Shown here in pieces: positions 26,351 to 38,941 of a stretch of 64,000 nt of DNA. The stretch covers positions 1-64,000 of the forward strand of contig NZ_JAGFPE010000003.1 in assembly GCF_025962655.1 (NCBI RefSeq), in the 5' to 3' direction. Origin of the DNA: Candidatus Symbiopectobacterium sp. NZEC151. Lineage in GTDB: Bacteria; Pseudomonadota; Gammaproteobacteria; Enterobacterales; Enterobacteriaceae. Under the pieces are notes generated by a model. It searched no databases. It saw only the letters and a list, made by a program, of their open reading frames with translations, and was not told the DNA's origin. The translations under genes and the position numbers were made by a program. How positions within the stretch are numbered: position 1 is the stretch's first letter; each line of letters opens with the position of its first letter.

Positions 26351-28791
26351 TACCAGCGATAAGCCAGTGAGGCATACACCACACGATCGTTGCCGTAGTT
26401 ACAGAAGTTATTGGACAGGCACGTAACATAGCGTTTATCGAACAAGTTATTGACGCTGACCTTGCCGCTTAGCCCGTTAAGCGTTGGCGATCTTTTGCCG
26501 AAATCGTAGCTGACTGACGCATCAAACACGGTGTAGCTCGGCGCATCCAAGCGCGTGGCGTTGACGGTGTAAACGTTAGGCGAATATCCCCCCACCGTGC
26601 TGCCGACATAGCGCACGCCGCTGCCCACGGTAATCCCCTCTAGTGCGCCGGAGCGGAAGCGATAATCCGCCCAGAGCGAAGCGGTGTAATCCGGAATGCC
26701 GATAGGTGCCTGTCCAACATCTGCCCCTAATCCTTTAACTACTTCGGCGTTGGTGTAGGTCAAGGCACCGGTCACATTGATGTTGTCTGTAACCGCCATC
26801 TTGCTTTCGAACTCAACGCCGCGTGAGCGCTGTTCCCCGGTTTGGTAGGTGGTGTAAGGGTTGACGGAGGTCACTACATTACTTTGCGTGATATCAAAAT
26901 AGGCGAGCGTAAACAGCGCGTTGAAATGAGTAGGTTGGTATTTTACCCCCACTTCGCGCTGCTTCGCCGTGGTCGGCTTAAAGGCGCTGCCGCTGGCATC
27001 AGTACCATTGACCGGCAGGAATGACGTGGAATAACTGACATAAGGTGCAATTCCCATGTCGAAGTTATAAATCAGCCCGAGCTTACCGCTCACCGCTTCG
27101 TCATCCTGCACGCTACGGGTGTCATTCAGTCGGTTATCGGTTCTGGTTCGAATAGTGTCGTAGCGCATGCCACCCACCAGCGTCCAACGATCGATATCGA
27201 TCTGATCCTGCGCGTAAAAACCGGCCTGATTGGTGTGCTGCTTCTGATTGGTGATGCGCGCCAGCGTCAGGTTGGTCGCCACGCCATACACAGGGTTCAG
27301 GAAATCAATGGAGGGTGCACCGCCATAATCCCGAATTTGCGTCCAGTCAGATTGTTGATAATCAAAACCGAATAAGGCCGTGTGATACAAACGCCCGGTA
27401 TCAAATTCAGCCTGAAGTTGCAGATCGGATGTCAGACCGCGCAGCGTTTCATCCGTTCCGAGCGCATAACGCGAGATAGTATGCCCATCGGCCCCCATGC
27501 TGGAGGTCCCTACGCTCTTGGTCACCGTTGAGTGATCGAGATAGCGGAAGTTGTGGCGCACACTCCAGGTGTCATTGATGCGGTGCTCAAACTGATACCC
27601 CACCATGCTCTGCTTACGATCGAACTGATCGAACGCCGGATCGCCGTCGTTGAAATTACGGGGAATTTGCCCTGCCGGGCTGGGCCACAGTGAACCGACG
27701 GTGGGCAACACGCCGTAGTATCCCCCTTCGGGATCGTGCTGGTAGCTCATATTCAGCGTGAATGAGGTATCAGTATCGGGGATCCAGGTCAGAGAGGGCG
27801 CGACATAGACACGTTCTTCTTTGGTATTCACCACCTGCGTGTCCGATTTACGGCCAAGCGCCACCACGCGATAGAGCAACGAGCGATCGTCATTGAGCGG
27901 CCCGGCGGAATCCACACCAAGCTGCATCCGGTTATGGCTGCCGTAGAGCATCTCAACCGCGTGCTGCGGCTCGCTGGTAGGCACCTTGGAAATCGCATTG
28001 ATCAACCCGCCGGGCGTCACACCGCCATACAGCGTAGACGATGGGCCTTTGAGGAATTCAATGCGCTCGATGCCATAGGTTTCAATCTGCGGAATGGCAT
28101 AGCCGCCGCCGCGCAGCAAACGCAAGCCATCAAGATACTGGTTGCTGTCGGTCGGTGAACCAAAGCCACGAACATAAGGCAAATCATAACGCGATGCCGA
28201 ACCGCGAACTTCGGCCGCCACGCCCGATGAATAGCGCAGTGCCTGAACCAAACTTTGCGCGCCCTGCGCGTCAGCCTGTTCACGGGTAATCACGCTGACC
28301 GACTGTGGTGTTCTCATCAGCGGAGTGTTGGTTTTGGTGCCAGAGGTACTGTTGCTGGCAACATAACCCACAACAGGTCCAAGTCGGCTATTCCCCTGTG
28401 CCTGAACCACCATGGTATCGGGCGTTCCCGCTGATGCGCTCCTCGCCGAAGGGGGCAATACATAAATCTGTACCGTGGTTGCATTACTAAAGCGGTAGCC
28501 CAGCCCGGTGCCATTGAGCAGGGTTGCCAACGCCTGCTCTGCGCTCAGCGTGCCGCGAACGGGGTTGCCCATAGCGGCCATTTCCTGTTGTTCGCGGAAA
28601 ACAACTGACAGGCCAGTGATACGACCAATGTCGTTCACCGCCTGAGTGACCGGTTTCGCCGGGAGATTAAAACTAAATTGCTGCGCTGCGTGCTGCTGAA
28701 CCTGCGCTGCGGCGCTGTTCGCACCGCTAAAGCTGGTCAGTAAAAGGGTGGCGAACAGGTAGCCGGCCTGGTGTGCTCTTTTTTGTTTCAT
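26350..28791 (-). CDS. TonB-dependent siderophore receptor with signalling domain (FoxA/FhuE-like)
   Basis: An 813-residue outer membrane receptor. After the signal peptide (ending SAAA) comes a secretin/TonB short N-terminal domain (about 38-112, FSFNLPAKPVTQAVNDIGRITGL) that signals to FecR-type regulators, a TonB box (DTMVV), a plug domain (TPQSVSVITREQADAQG to GLINAISK) and the barrel ending in AYRW. A late cysteine pair in VTCLSNNFCNY is typical of hydroxamate receptors such as FoxA and FhuE. A Fur box precedes it and fecR-fecI lie upstream in the same direction. A hydroxamate ligand is likely but inferred. Confidence 0.92.
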   Translation of the reverse strand: MKQKRAHQAGYLFATLLLTSFSGANSAAAQVQQHAAQQFSFNLPAKPVTQAVNDIGRITGLSVVFREQQEMAAMGNPVRGTLSAEQALATLLNGTGLGYRFSNATTVQIYVLPPSARSASAGTPDTMVVQAQGNSRLGPVVGYVASNSTSGTKTNTPLMRTPQSVSVITREQADAQGAQSLVQALRYSSGVAAEVRGSASRYDLPYVRGFGSPTDSNQYLDGLRLLRGGGYAIPQIETYGIERIEFLKGPSSTLYGGVTPGGLINAISKVPTSEPQHAVEMLYGSHNRMQLGVDSAGPLNDDRSLLYRVVALGRKSDTQVVNTKEERVYVAPSLTWIPDTDTSFTLNMSYQHDPEGGYYGVLPTVGSLWPSPAGQIPRNFNDGDPAFDQFDRKQSMVGYQFEHRINDTWSVRHNFRYLDHSTVTKSVGTSSMGADGHTISRYALGTDETLRGLTSDLQLQAEFDTGRLYHTALFGFDYQQSDWTQIRDYGGAPSIDFLNPVYGVATNLTLARITNQKQHTNQAGFYAQDQIDIDRWTLVGGMRYDTIRTRTDNRLNDTRSVQDDEAVSGKLGLIYNFDMGIAPYVSYSTSFLPVNGTDASGSAFKPTTAKQREVGVKYQPTHFNALFTLAYFDITQSNVVTSVNPYTTYQTGEQRSRGVEFESKMAVTDNINVTGALTYTNAEVVKGLGADVGQAPIGIPDYTASLWADYRFRSGALEGITVGSGVRYVGSTVGGYSPNVYTVNATRLDAPSYTVFDASVSYDFGKRSPTLNGLSGKVSVNNLFDKRYVTCLSNNFCNYGNDRVVYASLAYRW

Positions 28792-28832
28792 TAAGGAGAT
28801 CCTTATCTCGTGTCATGAACCGCGAGCGCGTT

Positions 28833-28853
28833 AATAATAGTAATTATCATTTG
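28833..28853. promoter_or_regulatory. Fur box upstream of the siderophore receptor
   Basis: AATAATAGTAATTATCATTT, read on the minus strand as AAATGATAATTACTATTATT, matches the Fur consensus well and lies about 45 bases upstream of the receptor ATG. Confidence 0.7.
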
Positions 28854-28951
28854 CACTCTCACTACGTTCACGAATGAGGAAACGGATCACTGAACCATGA
28901 AAATGAACTTTTTAATTAAAAAATCACAACACATTGTAAAATATGAAATTA

Positions 28952-29926
28952 TTATGGCGAGAGAATCACCAGTCGTTCGGTCACTTTGCGCATCTGGAAC
29001 CCGACACTGGCTTGCAAAGAGGCCAATGCCGCATCACTGTCCGCCAGCGAGAAGCTACCGGTCACCGTTTCATTGGCCAACGCGGATGCTGAGATGAGAA
29101 TACGCCCAGAACGATAGCGTTCCACCTCACGCACCACATCGGCCAAGCGAGCGCGATAGAAAATATAACGTCCGTCGCGCCAGGCCATTTCGTCTGCAAC
29201 ATTCACGCTGACAGGCGCATGAGTACCGCTGGCGCTAAAGCGCGCCTGTTCGCCCGGCTTCAGCACCGTTGGCGTCATCGCGCTACCGGCTGTCACCGCG
29301 ACACTCCCCTTTGCCAGGGTTACCAGTGCCGCGTCATCGATCAGCCGTACATCGAATTGTGTGCCAAGCACCCGCACATCACCGGCCGCCGTTGCCACCA
29401 CAAAGGGCGTTTGCGACGGTGTGACATCAAAAAAAGCGGCACCGCGCAGCAAGTGGACGCGCCGCCCTTGCGGCGTAAACGCTACGCTGAACGCGCTATC
29501 CGCATCCAGCAATAGCCGCGAGCCATCTGCCAGCGTTACGTCACGACGTTCGCCCTTGCTCGCCACGTGGCTCGCCGTCACATCCTGCATCCAGTAGGGA
29601 TTTTCCAACCAGAGAACCCCTGCCATCACCAACGCACAACAGGCACTGGCCGAGACCAGCCACCGCCTTGCGCGTTGATGGCGTTTTGCCTGCTTGATTG
29701 CCGTGAGATAAACCGCCAGGGCTTCAGACTCCTTTTCCGCCAGTCGCTTGCCCGGTGCCGCAGTGGCCTGCCACACCGCCTCGACTGCGCGATAGGCGTC
29801 ATCGTGGGCGGGATGACTCTGTCGCCACTGGTCACAGGCGGCACGCTGAGCGCGCGAAGGATTATCCCGCAGAGAAATAAACCAGTCGCGCGCTTGTTCG
29901 CGGATCTGCGTCTCAGTCGGTGTCAT
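28952..29926 (-). CDS. FecR-family anti-sigma factor/signal transducer
   Basis: A 324-residue FecR-type protein. The cytoplasmic N-terminal domain (about 1-80, REQARDWFISLRDNPS and HPAHDDAYRAVEAVWQ) contacts the sigma factor, one membrane helix follows (WLVSASACCALVMAGVLWL), and the periplasmic part has the FecR core (GERRDVTLADGSRLLLDADSAF, VLGTQFDVR) and a C-terminal domain (WRDGRYIFYRARLADVVREVERY) that receives the receptor's signal. It overlaps the sigma factor gene by 14 bases. It should relay receptor occupancy to the FecI-type sigma factor next to it. Confidence 0.92.
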   Translation of the reverse strand: MTPTETQIREQARDWFISLRDNPSRAQRAACDQWRQSHPAHDDAYRAVEAVWQATAAPGKRLAEKESEALAVYLTAIKQAKRHQRARRWLVSASACCALVMAGVLWLENPYWMQDVTASHVASKGERRDVTLADGSRLLLDADSAFSVAFTPQGRRVHLLRGAAFFDVTPSQTPFVVATAAGDVRVLGTQFDVRLIDDAALVTLAKGSVAVTAGSAMTPTVLKPGEQARFSASGTHAPVSVNVADEMAWRDGRYIFYRARLADVVREVERYRSGRILISASALANETVTGSFSLADSDAALASLQASVGFQMRKVTERLVILSP

Positions 29927-30428
29927 CGTGCTCGCCTCCTATGCGCGCTTCGCAGGCAGCGACGGCCCGCGCCATGTGTTTTGCCACCGCACGGGATGAA
30001 ATGCCCATCACCGTAGCGATTTCCGAGAAGCTGCGTCCATGAACCCGATTGAGCAAAAAGATATGCCGCGTTTTTTGCGGTAAGGCAGCCAGGATTTCAT
30101 CAATGTGATGGATGTTCTGCTGTGCGGAGACAATCTCTTGCGGCGACTCGGCTTCCTCAGCATAGTGCTCGGGCAGCACACCCTGAAGGTAATCCGCTTT
30201 GGTTTTTTCCGCTCGCAAATGGTCAATTGCCGCATTACGCGCACAGCGGGTGAGGTACGCGGCAGAGTCGCCCTTCCACTCAACCGCCTTTTCCCACAAG
30301 CGCAGAAAAATATCCTGCACCAAGTCGCTGGCGATATTACGGCACCCCACCCGACGCCGGATCTGCCGTTCCAGGCGCTCATGCTCTGTGAGGTATAACG
30401 CGGCGAGATCCTTGCTTTTGTCGGTCAT
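29913..30428 (-). CDS. FecI-family ECF sigma factor
   Basis: A 171-residue extracytoplasmic-function sigma factor with region 2 (ERLERQIRRRVGCRNIASDLVQDIFLRLWE, AAYLTRCARNAAIDHLRAEK) and region 4 (LPQKTRHIFLLNRVHGRSFSEIATVMGISSRAVAKHMARA). The open frame runs 47 codons further upstream, across the Fur box, and the ATG before TDKSKDLAALYL is the standard start. With FecR and the signalling receptor it forms a cell-surface signalling cascade for one siderophore. The promoter driven by it probably lies before the receptor gene. Confidence 0.92.
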   Translation of the reverse strand: MTDKSKDLAALYLTEHERLERQIRRRVGCRNIASDLVQDIFLRLWEKAVEWKGDSAAYLTRCARNAAIDHLRAEKTKADYLQGVLPEHYAEEAESPQEIVSAQQNIHHIDEILAALPQKTRHIFLLNRVHGRSFSEIATVMGISSRAVAKHMARAVAACEARIGGEHDDTD

Positions 30429-30555
30429 GACATCGAGCCCCGAACGGTAGTAAAAACAGTGCCGAACCGCGCAAGGATCCTGTGCCACAAGGCGGGAAGA
30501 ATGGGCTGAACGGACGGCAATTATTGCTGATGTTATCAACCGTTTCCAGCAAATA

Positions 30556-30575
30556 AAAATGATAATCAATGCATT
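30556..30575. promoter_or_regulatory. Fur box between the sigma factor gene and cbpA
   Basis: AAAATGATAATCAATGCATT resembles the Fur consensus (minus strand AATGCATTGATTATCATTTT). It lies about 130 bases upstream of the sigma factor ATG, which fits iron control of the signalling cascade. Confidence 0.6.
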
Positions 30576-30703
30576 ACGTTAAGTACGGTTATCGCTTTGG
30601 TGGTTTGCAGTGGAGATATGCATTGCATGGGATTATCCTACACTTAGTGGTGAAAACACGCACAGGAATCCCATTTACCGATCAAATGACGCGAGATTAC
30701 GTT

Positions 30704-31624
30704 ATGGAATTAAAGGATTATTACGCCATCATGGGCGTAAAATCGACTGACGATCTCAAGACCATCAAGACCGCCTATCGTCGATTGGCCCGCAAATACC
30801 ACCCGGATGTCAGTAAAGAGCTCGACGCCGAAGCACGGTTTAAAGCCGTGGCTGAAGCGTGGGAAGTGCTGAGTGATGAACAGCGGCGAGCAGAGTATGA
30901 CCAACTGTGGCAACACCGTAATGATCCGCAGTTCACTCGGCAGCCGCAACATGAAAGTGACCAGCGCTATAAGGCTGAAGACGTTGACGATCTTTTCTCC
31001 TCTATCTTTGGTCAACATGCACGCCAGTCACAGCAATCCCGCGCAGCCCGTGGTCATGACATTGAAATCGAAGTCGCAGTATTCCTCGAAGAAACCCTTA
31101 GCGAACACAATCAAACCATCAGTTACAGGCTACCGGTGTATAACGCCTTCGGCATGGTAGAGCAGGAAATTCCCAAAACGCTCAATGTGAAGATACCGGC
31201 AAGCGTGGGCAACGGTCAGCGCATTCGCCTTAAAGGCCAGGGAACACCGGGTGAACACGGTGGGCCGAATGGCGATCTGTGGTTGGTTATCCATATTGCA
31301 CCGCACCCGCTGTTTGATATCGTGGGCCACGATTTGGAAATTGTCGTCCCGCTTGCTCCTTGGGAAGCAGCACTGGGCGCAAAAGTCACCGTACCGACAC
31401 TGAAAGAGAGCATTCTGCTGACCATCCCTGCGGGCAGTCAGGCAGGTCAACGGTTACGTATCAAAGGTAAGGGGCTTATCGGTAAACACCATACCGGCGA
31501 TCTGTACGCTGTGATAAAAATCGTGATGCCACCGAAACCGGATGACAGCACCAGCACCCTGTGGCAACAGTTGGCAGACGCCCAACCATCCTTTGATCCT
31601 CGCAAAACATGGGGGAAAGCATAA
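30704..31624 (+). CDS. cbpA: curved DNA-binding protein CbpA (DnaJ-like co-chaperone)
   Basis: CbpA, 306 residues as in E. coli, is a DnaJ-type co-chaperone of DnaK and a nucleoid protein that prefers curved DNA. The J domain (1-70) has the HPD motif in [11 protein letters not shown], a linker follows, and two C-terminal substrate-binding domains carry [17 protein letters not shown] and [17 protein letters not shown]. It lacks the zinc-finger region of DnaJ. The frame extends 45 codons upstream, but the ATG used gives the conserved [12 protein letters not shown] start. It overlaps cbpM by one base. Confidence 0.96.
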   Translation: MELKDYYAIMGVKSTDDLKTIKTAYRRLARKYHPDVSKELDAEARFKAVAEAWEVLSDEQRRAEYDQLWQHRNDPQFTRQPQHESDQRYKAEDVDDLFSSIFGQHARQSQQSRAARGHDIEIEVAVFLEETLSEHNQTISYRLPVYNAFGMVEQEIPKTLNVKIPASVGNGQRIRLKGQGTPGEHGGPNGDLWLVIHIAPHPLFDIVGHDLEIVVPLAPWEAALGAKVTVPTLKESILLTIPAGSQAGQRLRIKGKGLIGKHHTGDLYAVIKIVMPPKPDDSTSTLWQQLADAQPSFDPRKTWGKA

Positions 31625-31929
31625 TGTCGACAGTAACCATCACCTTTACCGTTACTGAGTTTTGCCTGCATACCGGCGTTTCGGAAGATGAACTGAGTGA
31701 AATTGTCGGCCTGGGAGTGATTGAACCTCATGAAGATGAACACTCATGCTGGCAATTTGACGATCGTGCAGCCGCGATTATGCAGCACGCCCTACGTTTA
31801 AGAAGAGAGTTAGCGTTAGATTGGCCCGGTATCGCCGTAGCCCTGACATTATTGGAAGAGAACGCACAGTTGCGCCTAGAAAATCGACGGCTGCAACAGC
31901 GTCTGTCCCGCTTTATTACACACACCTGA
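31624..31929 (+). CDS. cbpM: chaperone modulator CbpM
   Basis: CbpM, 101 residues as in E. coli, binds the J domain of CbpA and inhibits both its co-chaperone and DNA-binding activity. It is a MerR-like small helical protein: [26 protein letters not shown] followed by a C-terminal leucine-rich coiled coil ([24 protein letters not shown]). TAATG joins the cbpA stop to its start, indicating coupled, stoichiometric synthesis. Confidence 0.95.
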   Translation: MSTVTITFTVTEFCLHTGVSEDELSEIVGLGVIEPHEDEHSCWQFDDRAAAIMQHALRLRRELALDWPGIAVALTLLEENAQLRLENRRLQQRLSRFITHT

Positions 31930-31956
31930 GCGGTATCAACACGCTAAAGAAAACGC

Positions 31957-31988
31957 AAAACAAAGGGGCCGGCCTTCGCCTGCCCTTT
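31957..31988 (+). terminator. terminator-like hairpin after cbpM
   Basis: AAAGGGGC and GCCCTTTT pair, with a loop rich in G and C, a few tens of bases after the cbpM stop. The stem has a wobble position and the T-run is short, so termination may be partial. Confidence 0.45.
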
Positions 31989-32054
31989 TGCACACAATGA
32001 AGCGCTTTATGCTATAACTATGGCTATCAGTGCTTAATAAAGGGATGCTGCATC

Positions 32055-33569
32055 TTGTCACAGCCAAAATTTATTAGCGCAATTATTTTCATTGTGATTC
32101 TGACCACCAGCATTTTTACCAGTTTTATTGTTAATGAGTATCTCGGGCTCAGAAGCTATATGGGATATATTGCGGAGAATGGCAAATCTGCGCTATTTCA
32201 TGAAGAATATATTAACCAAAATATTGCCTTCCGCCTCTCCAGGGCGTTTTCGCCTTCAGCATCCGTTATCGATAACAAAGTGAACATACCGCATGATATC
32301 TGTCAGTATGCCGAGTCAGTGGGCGAAACCTATGGTTTGAACTTACTGAAACAGACTTTGCCTACGCTCAGTGGAACGTTACAGACACGCAACCCGGAGT
32401 GCGCGGACTGGAGCCAGGATGTTGCCGCACTGGCAAATATTCAGGAGTATGAAGCGGGTGCCTCCTCAACGTACAGTTTCTCGAACTACACCGGTTATAC
32501 CTTCAATAACGTCAGATATTATATCGACTTGATCAATAACTACATTTATATCAATCGACTGGTCGATACCCAGCGCTATACTTTTAATAACTGGCTGGTC
32601 AGCAATGATGGTCGCATTGATATTGACCGCAGCGCGCTGACAATAAATATCGATGCAACTGCATTAAATGATTTGCATAATGGCAATAATATTGTCTCAC
32701 ACATTTACCGCGACGGTTATACCGAAAAAAACATCATCAGTATGCTGACACCCGTTTTTCAAAACAATACAATTAAAGGCGTTATCGTTACCGATATTAA
32801 TATCAGCGATCTGGCAACGTCATTTTATACCGCTGAACGTCCATTATTGTGGCGGTTCCTTTCACTCTATGTCACAGACAATACAACCGGTGATAACATT
32901 GTTTTCCACCGTCCCGCACTGCGTTCTGTGGCGCTGATCAGCCACCAGGAAAAAATCACTCGTTACTATACCTTGCATATCAAACTGGATGGGATCTATA
33001 TCGTCCTTAATATGTTATGGCTGATTGCGCTTTACATGCTCAGCACCTGGTTACTCTGCCGCTATGCCAGACAGCAACTGGTTCGCCACCAGTCTCTGTC
33101 GCGAGATAATGTGACTGATGCCATGACAGGACTGTATAACCGTAAAATAATGACCCCCGTGCTCGATAAAAAGGTTCAGGCGTTGATCAACAGAGATATT
33201 TCAGTAACGGTCGCGGCGGTGGATATCGATGGATTAAAGAGAATTAATGATACCCTTGGTCATCATCTGGGCGACAAAGCGATCCAGTTTTTGGGTAAGG
33301 CGCTGGCGCACTCTATTCGCAAAAGTGATTACGGCATTCGGTTGGGTGGCGATGAGTTTTGCCTGATTCTGATTGATTATAACCTGACGACATCACAGGA
33401 TGTCATTGCGCGGGTTTATAGCAATCTGGCAGAAACCGATAAAGAAAAATTGACGGCGTTTTCTTACGGTATTTATCAATTACGTCCCGGCGACACGTTA
33501 GATACTGCATTATTAAAAGCAGACGATTTACTGTACCAACACAAACGCAATAAATACACACCGCGATAA
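32055..33569 (+). CDS. diguanylate cyclase with periplasmic sensor domain
   Basis: A 504-residue membrane diguanylate cyclase. An N-terminal helix (FISAIIFIVILTTSIFTSFIV), a periplasmic sensor region of about 270 residues, a second helix (IVLNMLWLIALYMLSTWLLC) and a C-terminal GGDEF domain (about 335-500) can be seen. The active-site motif is intact as RLGGDEFCLIL, with DAMTGLYNRK and DIDGLKRINDTLGHHLGDKAI upstream, so it should make c-di-GMP. No RxxD inhibitory site is seen at its usual place. The start is TTG with AAAGGG ten bases before it; the next ATG would remove the first membrane helix. The ligand of the sensor region is unknown. Confidence 0.9.
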   Translation: MSQPKFISAIIFIVILTTSIFTSFIVNEYLGLRSYMGYIAENGKSALFHEEYINQNIAFRLSRAFSPSASVIDNKVNIPHDICQYAESVGETYGLNLLKQTLPTLSGTLQTRNPECADWSQDVAALANIQEYEAGASSTYSFSNYTGYTFNNVRYYIDLINNYIYINRLVDTQRYTFNNWLVSNDGRIDIDRSALTINIDATALNDLHNGNNIVSHIYRDGYTEKNIISMLTPVFQNNTIKGVIVTDINISDLATSFYTAERPLLWRFLSLYVTDNTTGDNIVFHRPALRSVALISHQEKITRYYTLHIKLDGIYIVLNMLWLIALYMLSTWLLCRYARQQLVRHQSLSRDNVTDAMTGLYNRKIMTPVLDKKVQALINRDISVTVAAVDIDGLKRINDTLGHHLGDKAIQFLGKALAHSIRKSDYGIRLGGDEFCLILIDYNLTTSQDVIARVYSNLAETDKEKLTAFSYGIYQLRPGDTLDTALLKADDLLYQHKRNKYTPR

Positions 33570-33611
33570 TACCGCCCTGCACTGCCCGGAAATACGGGTT
33601 TATGCGGATAA

Positions 33612-33638
33612 GTCGGGGCGCAAAATGCTCGCCCCGAC
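33612..33638. terminator. hairpin between the convergent cyclase and bgl genes
   Basis: GTCGGGGCG and CGCCCCGAC form a perfect 9-bp stem with a nine-base loop between two converging genes. No strong T-run follows on either strand, so it is terminator-like rather than certain. Confidence 0.5.
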
Positions 33639-33652
33639 CTGGCATTCACGCC

Positions 33653-37080
<3,428 letters not shown>

Positions 37081-37152
37081 TTATTACAGAATGAATAAGC
37101 AGCTATTTAAGCGCTTGCAGTAAACCCCATCGTGAGAACGGTCTTTAAAATT

Positions 37153-37980
37153 TTATTTCCTCACATGTTCAATATGTATAGAAAGAAACATCATTTCATC
37201 ATCGGTTAACGAACGGCCATAATCATGGCTAATAAATTTATTCACCCGTTTAGCACATTCATAGGAGGCAGAATATTTTAACGCCACAACGTCATGCAAC
37301 GAACTGTCATCGCTGGTGACATAAGTATTACTCAGCAAGCGATGCGCGAAAAATTTCAGGTGAGTAACAAACCGTTGAAAATTTATTGAGTCTTCTTCAT
37401 ATTCGATTTTGAAATGGTATTTAACAATATTCAGAATATCCTGAATCACTTTCGACACCGCTTTTATATCCGGCATAGCGCCGTCTTTCTGCGAGTTCAG
37501 CAGATGCAGGGCAATAAATCCGGCTTCGTCTTCAGGCAACGCCACGTGGAGTTGGGCATTAATTTCAGCAATCGCCCATTGGCCGATAGTAAACTCATTG
37601 CGGTAGAGGCGCTTGATATCCCACAGCAGCATATTTTCGACATAAGTACCCTGCCGGGTTCTTTCGATAGCAAAACTCAAGTGGTCGAGCAAAGAGGCAT
37701 AAACGCTCTTGTGAATTTTTCGGTCAAGTTTGCTGGTCGCCTGCTTAACGATATCGAGAACGATATTAAACAGCGCATCAGGAACATCCTTAAACGCCTC
37801 GCTGGTTTTATCGATGCTGTTCTCTTCATCGAGACGAAATATTTTTTGAATACAGGCCTCATCGACCAGGTCATCGGTTTTTTTGTTAAAACCAACGCCT
37901 TTTCCAATAACAACGCACTCCTTGCCGCTAAAATCGCGTGCAACGATGACATTGTTATTCAGAACCCGTTGTATTCTCAT
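37153..37980 (-). CDS. bglG: BglG-family transcriptional antiterminator
   Basis: A 275-residue antiterminator: an N-terminal RNA-binding (CAT) domain (1-55, RIQRVLNNNVIVARDFSGKECVVIGKGVGF) and two PTS regulation domains (about 65-170 and 175-275) with conserved histidines in LLDHLSFAIER, LHLLNSQ, LKFFAHRLL and SIHIEHV. It binds a hairpin in its own leader to prevent termination. The open frame continues eight codons upstream, but those would lie inside the terminator tail. The ATG used gives the standard family start. Confidence 0.95.
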   Translation of the reverse strand: MRIQRVLNNNVIVARDFSGKECVVIGKGVGFNKKTDDLVDEACIQKIFRLDEENSIDKTSEAFKDVPDALFNIVLDIVKQATSKLDRKIHKSVYASLLDHLSFAIERTRQGTYVENMLLWDIKRLYRNEFTIGQWAIAEINAQLHVALPEDEAGFIALHLLNSQKDGAMPDIKAVSKVIQDILNIVKYHFKIEYEEDSINFQRFVTHLKFFAHRLLSNTYVTSDDSSLHDVVALKYSASYECAKRVNKFISHDYGRSLTDDEMMFLSIHIEHVRK

Positions 37981-37989
37981 ATTCCACCC

Positions 37990-38042
37990 AAAAAAAAAAG
38001 GCAAAACGTAAAAGAGTCTTTTATCTCTTTTAGGTTTTGCCT
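37990..38042 (-). terminator. leader terminator of the bgl operon
   Basis: On the minus strand GGCAAAACCTAAAAGAG pairs with CTCTTTTACGTTTTGCC, with one mismatched pair, followed by ten T residues. It lies just before the bglG start and overlaps the antiterminator RNA, so transcription stops here unless BglG binds. Confidence 0.93.
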
Positions 38043-38064
38043 GTTATTCAAACAGTAACAATCC
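38033..38064 (-). promoter_or_regulatory. ribonucleic antiterminator (RAT) target of BglG
   Basis: The leader reads GGATTGTTACTG, then TTTGAATAACAG, then GCAAAACC, which matches the BglG/LicT antiterminator consensus. Its last eight bases are also the 5' arm of the terminator, so the two structures are mutually exclusive. I see no second clear RAT in the gap between bglG and bglF. Confidence 0.92.
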
Positions 38065-38127
38065 ATGCCTGAGAATACACCATAACCCGGTATACCTTGC
38101 AAGCGGGGGATGTTTGATTTTCGTTTT

Positions 38128-38147
38128 ATTGTGATGATTATCACGCA
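38128..38147. promoter_or_regulatory. CRP site upstream of the bgl operon
   Basis: TGTGATGATTATCACG matches the CRP consensus TGTGA-N6-TCACA with one change. It lies upstream of the antiterminator leader, as expected for catabolite control of beta-glucoside use. Confidence 0.8.
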
Positions 38148-38226
38148 TTAACAAAACATTCACAACGCCCCACCGCCAGCATAAAATGTGGAAACAAAAA
38201 CATCCTTGTCGCAGTGTTTTCCGCGC

Positions 38227-38889
38227 TCAACGTGGGTCGAGCAGTGCTAACCGATCCCGAATCTGTTCCCGCCAGGTGCTCGACAAGGTTTCAATCTGAT
38301 AAACCGCTTCCAGCGCCTCACGGTCGGCGGCCAGATCGAAAAGGATATCCTGCACGCGATTCAGCGGCCATTGACCGTAAGGGCGTTCCAACAGCTCAAA
38401 CGTGGCCCCCGCGTAAACCTCGCCCTCCTGCAACACGCGATAGAACCAGCCGTTGCGGGATTGCGCGTGCATCAAGGCCGGTGCGGCATCATCTTCCAGT
38501 CGTCCCGCCATGGTATTACAGGCAATCCGCCCCCAGGATACCTGAAGCAGAGCCGTACCCACTTTGAAGATGTCACCGGCGCACACGCTCTGTTCGGTCA
38601 TCCCCTGCGTGGAAAAGTTTTCACCAAAAATGCCCGGTGCGTCGAATAGCGCAGCGCGATCGGGGTACTTAGCGCGCCAGAAAGCATAATGTTCCCACGC
38701 ATAGTGTAATAACGCACAGTCCGGATCCGGGTAGTAGGTTTTATCCCCCTGCTCGGTTTCCAGGCCGTGAGAATGAATCCAGGCCCGCTCGCTAAACACC
38801 TTCTTCTCATGGGGGGGCGTTGTTGATGTCGCATTGCACAAAATACGGGATAACGTTGCTGTGTGTTCCATAACGCGTTCACGTTCCAT
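38227..38889 (-). CDS. MOSC-domain protein (YiiM-like)
   Basis: A 220-residue protein with a MOSC domain, the fold of molybdenum cofactor sulfurase C-termini; YiiM-type members reduce N-hydroxylated substrates with Moco. Visible are ALLHYAWEHYAFWRAKYP, PGIFGENFSTQGMTE, VCAGDIFKVGTALLQVSWGRIACNTMAGR with a possible Moco-ligand Cys in RIAC, and a C-terminal helical part. GGAG precedes the ATG used; the longer frame runs into the receptor gene. It is last in the ModE-controlled operon, which ties it to molybdenum metabolism. Confidence 0.85.
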   Translation of the reverse strand: MERERVMEHTATLSRILCNATSTTPPHEKKVFSERAWIHSHGLETEQGDKTYYPDPDCALLHYAWEHYAFWRAKYPDRAALFDAPGIFGENFSTQGMTEQSVCAGDIFKVGTALLQVSWGRIACNTMAGRLEDDAAPALMHAQSRNGWFYRVLQEGEVYAGATFELLERPYGQWPLNRVQDILFDLAADREALEAVYQIETLSSTWREQIRDRLALLDPR

Positions 38890-38941
38890 AAAATCTCCAC
38901 CCTCAATGCAGGTGCTCCCCAGCACGCCGGGGAGCAGATAA

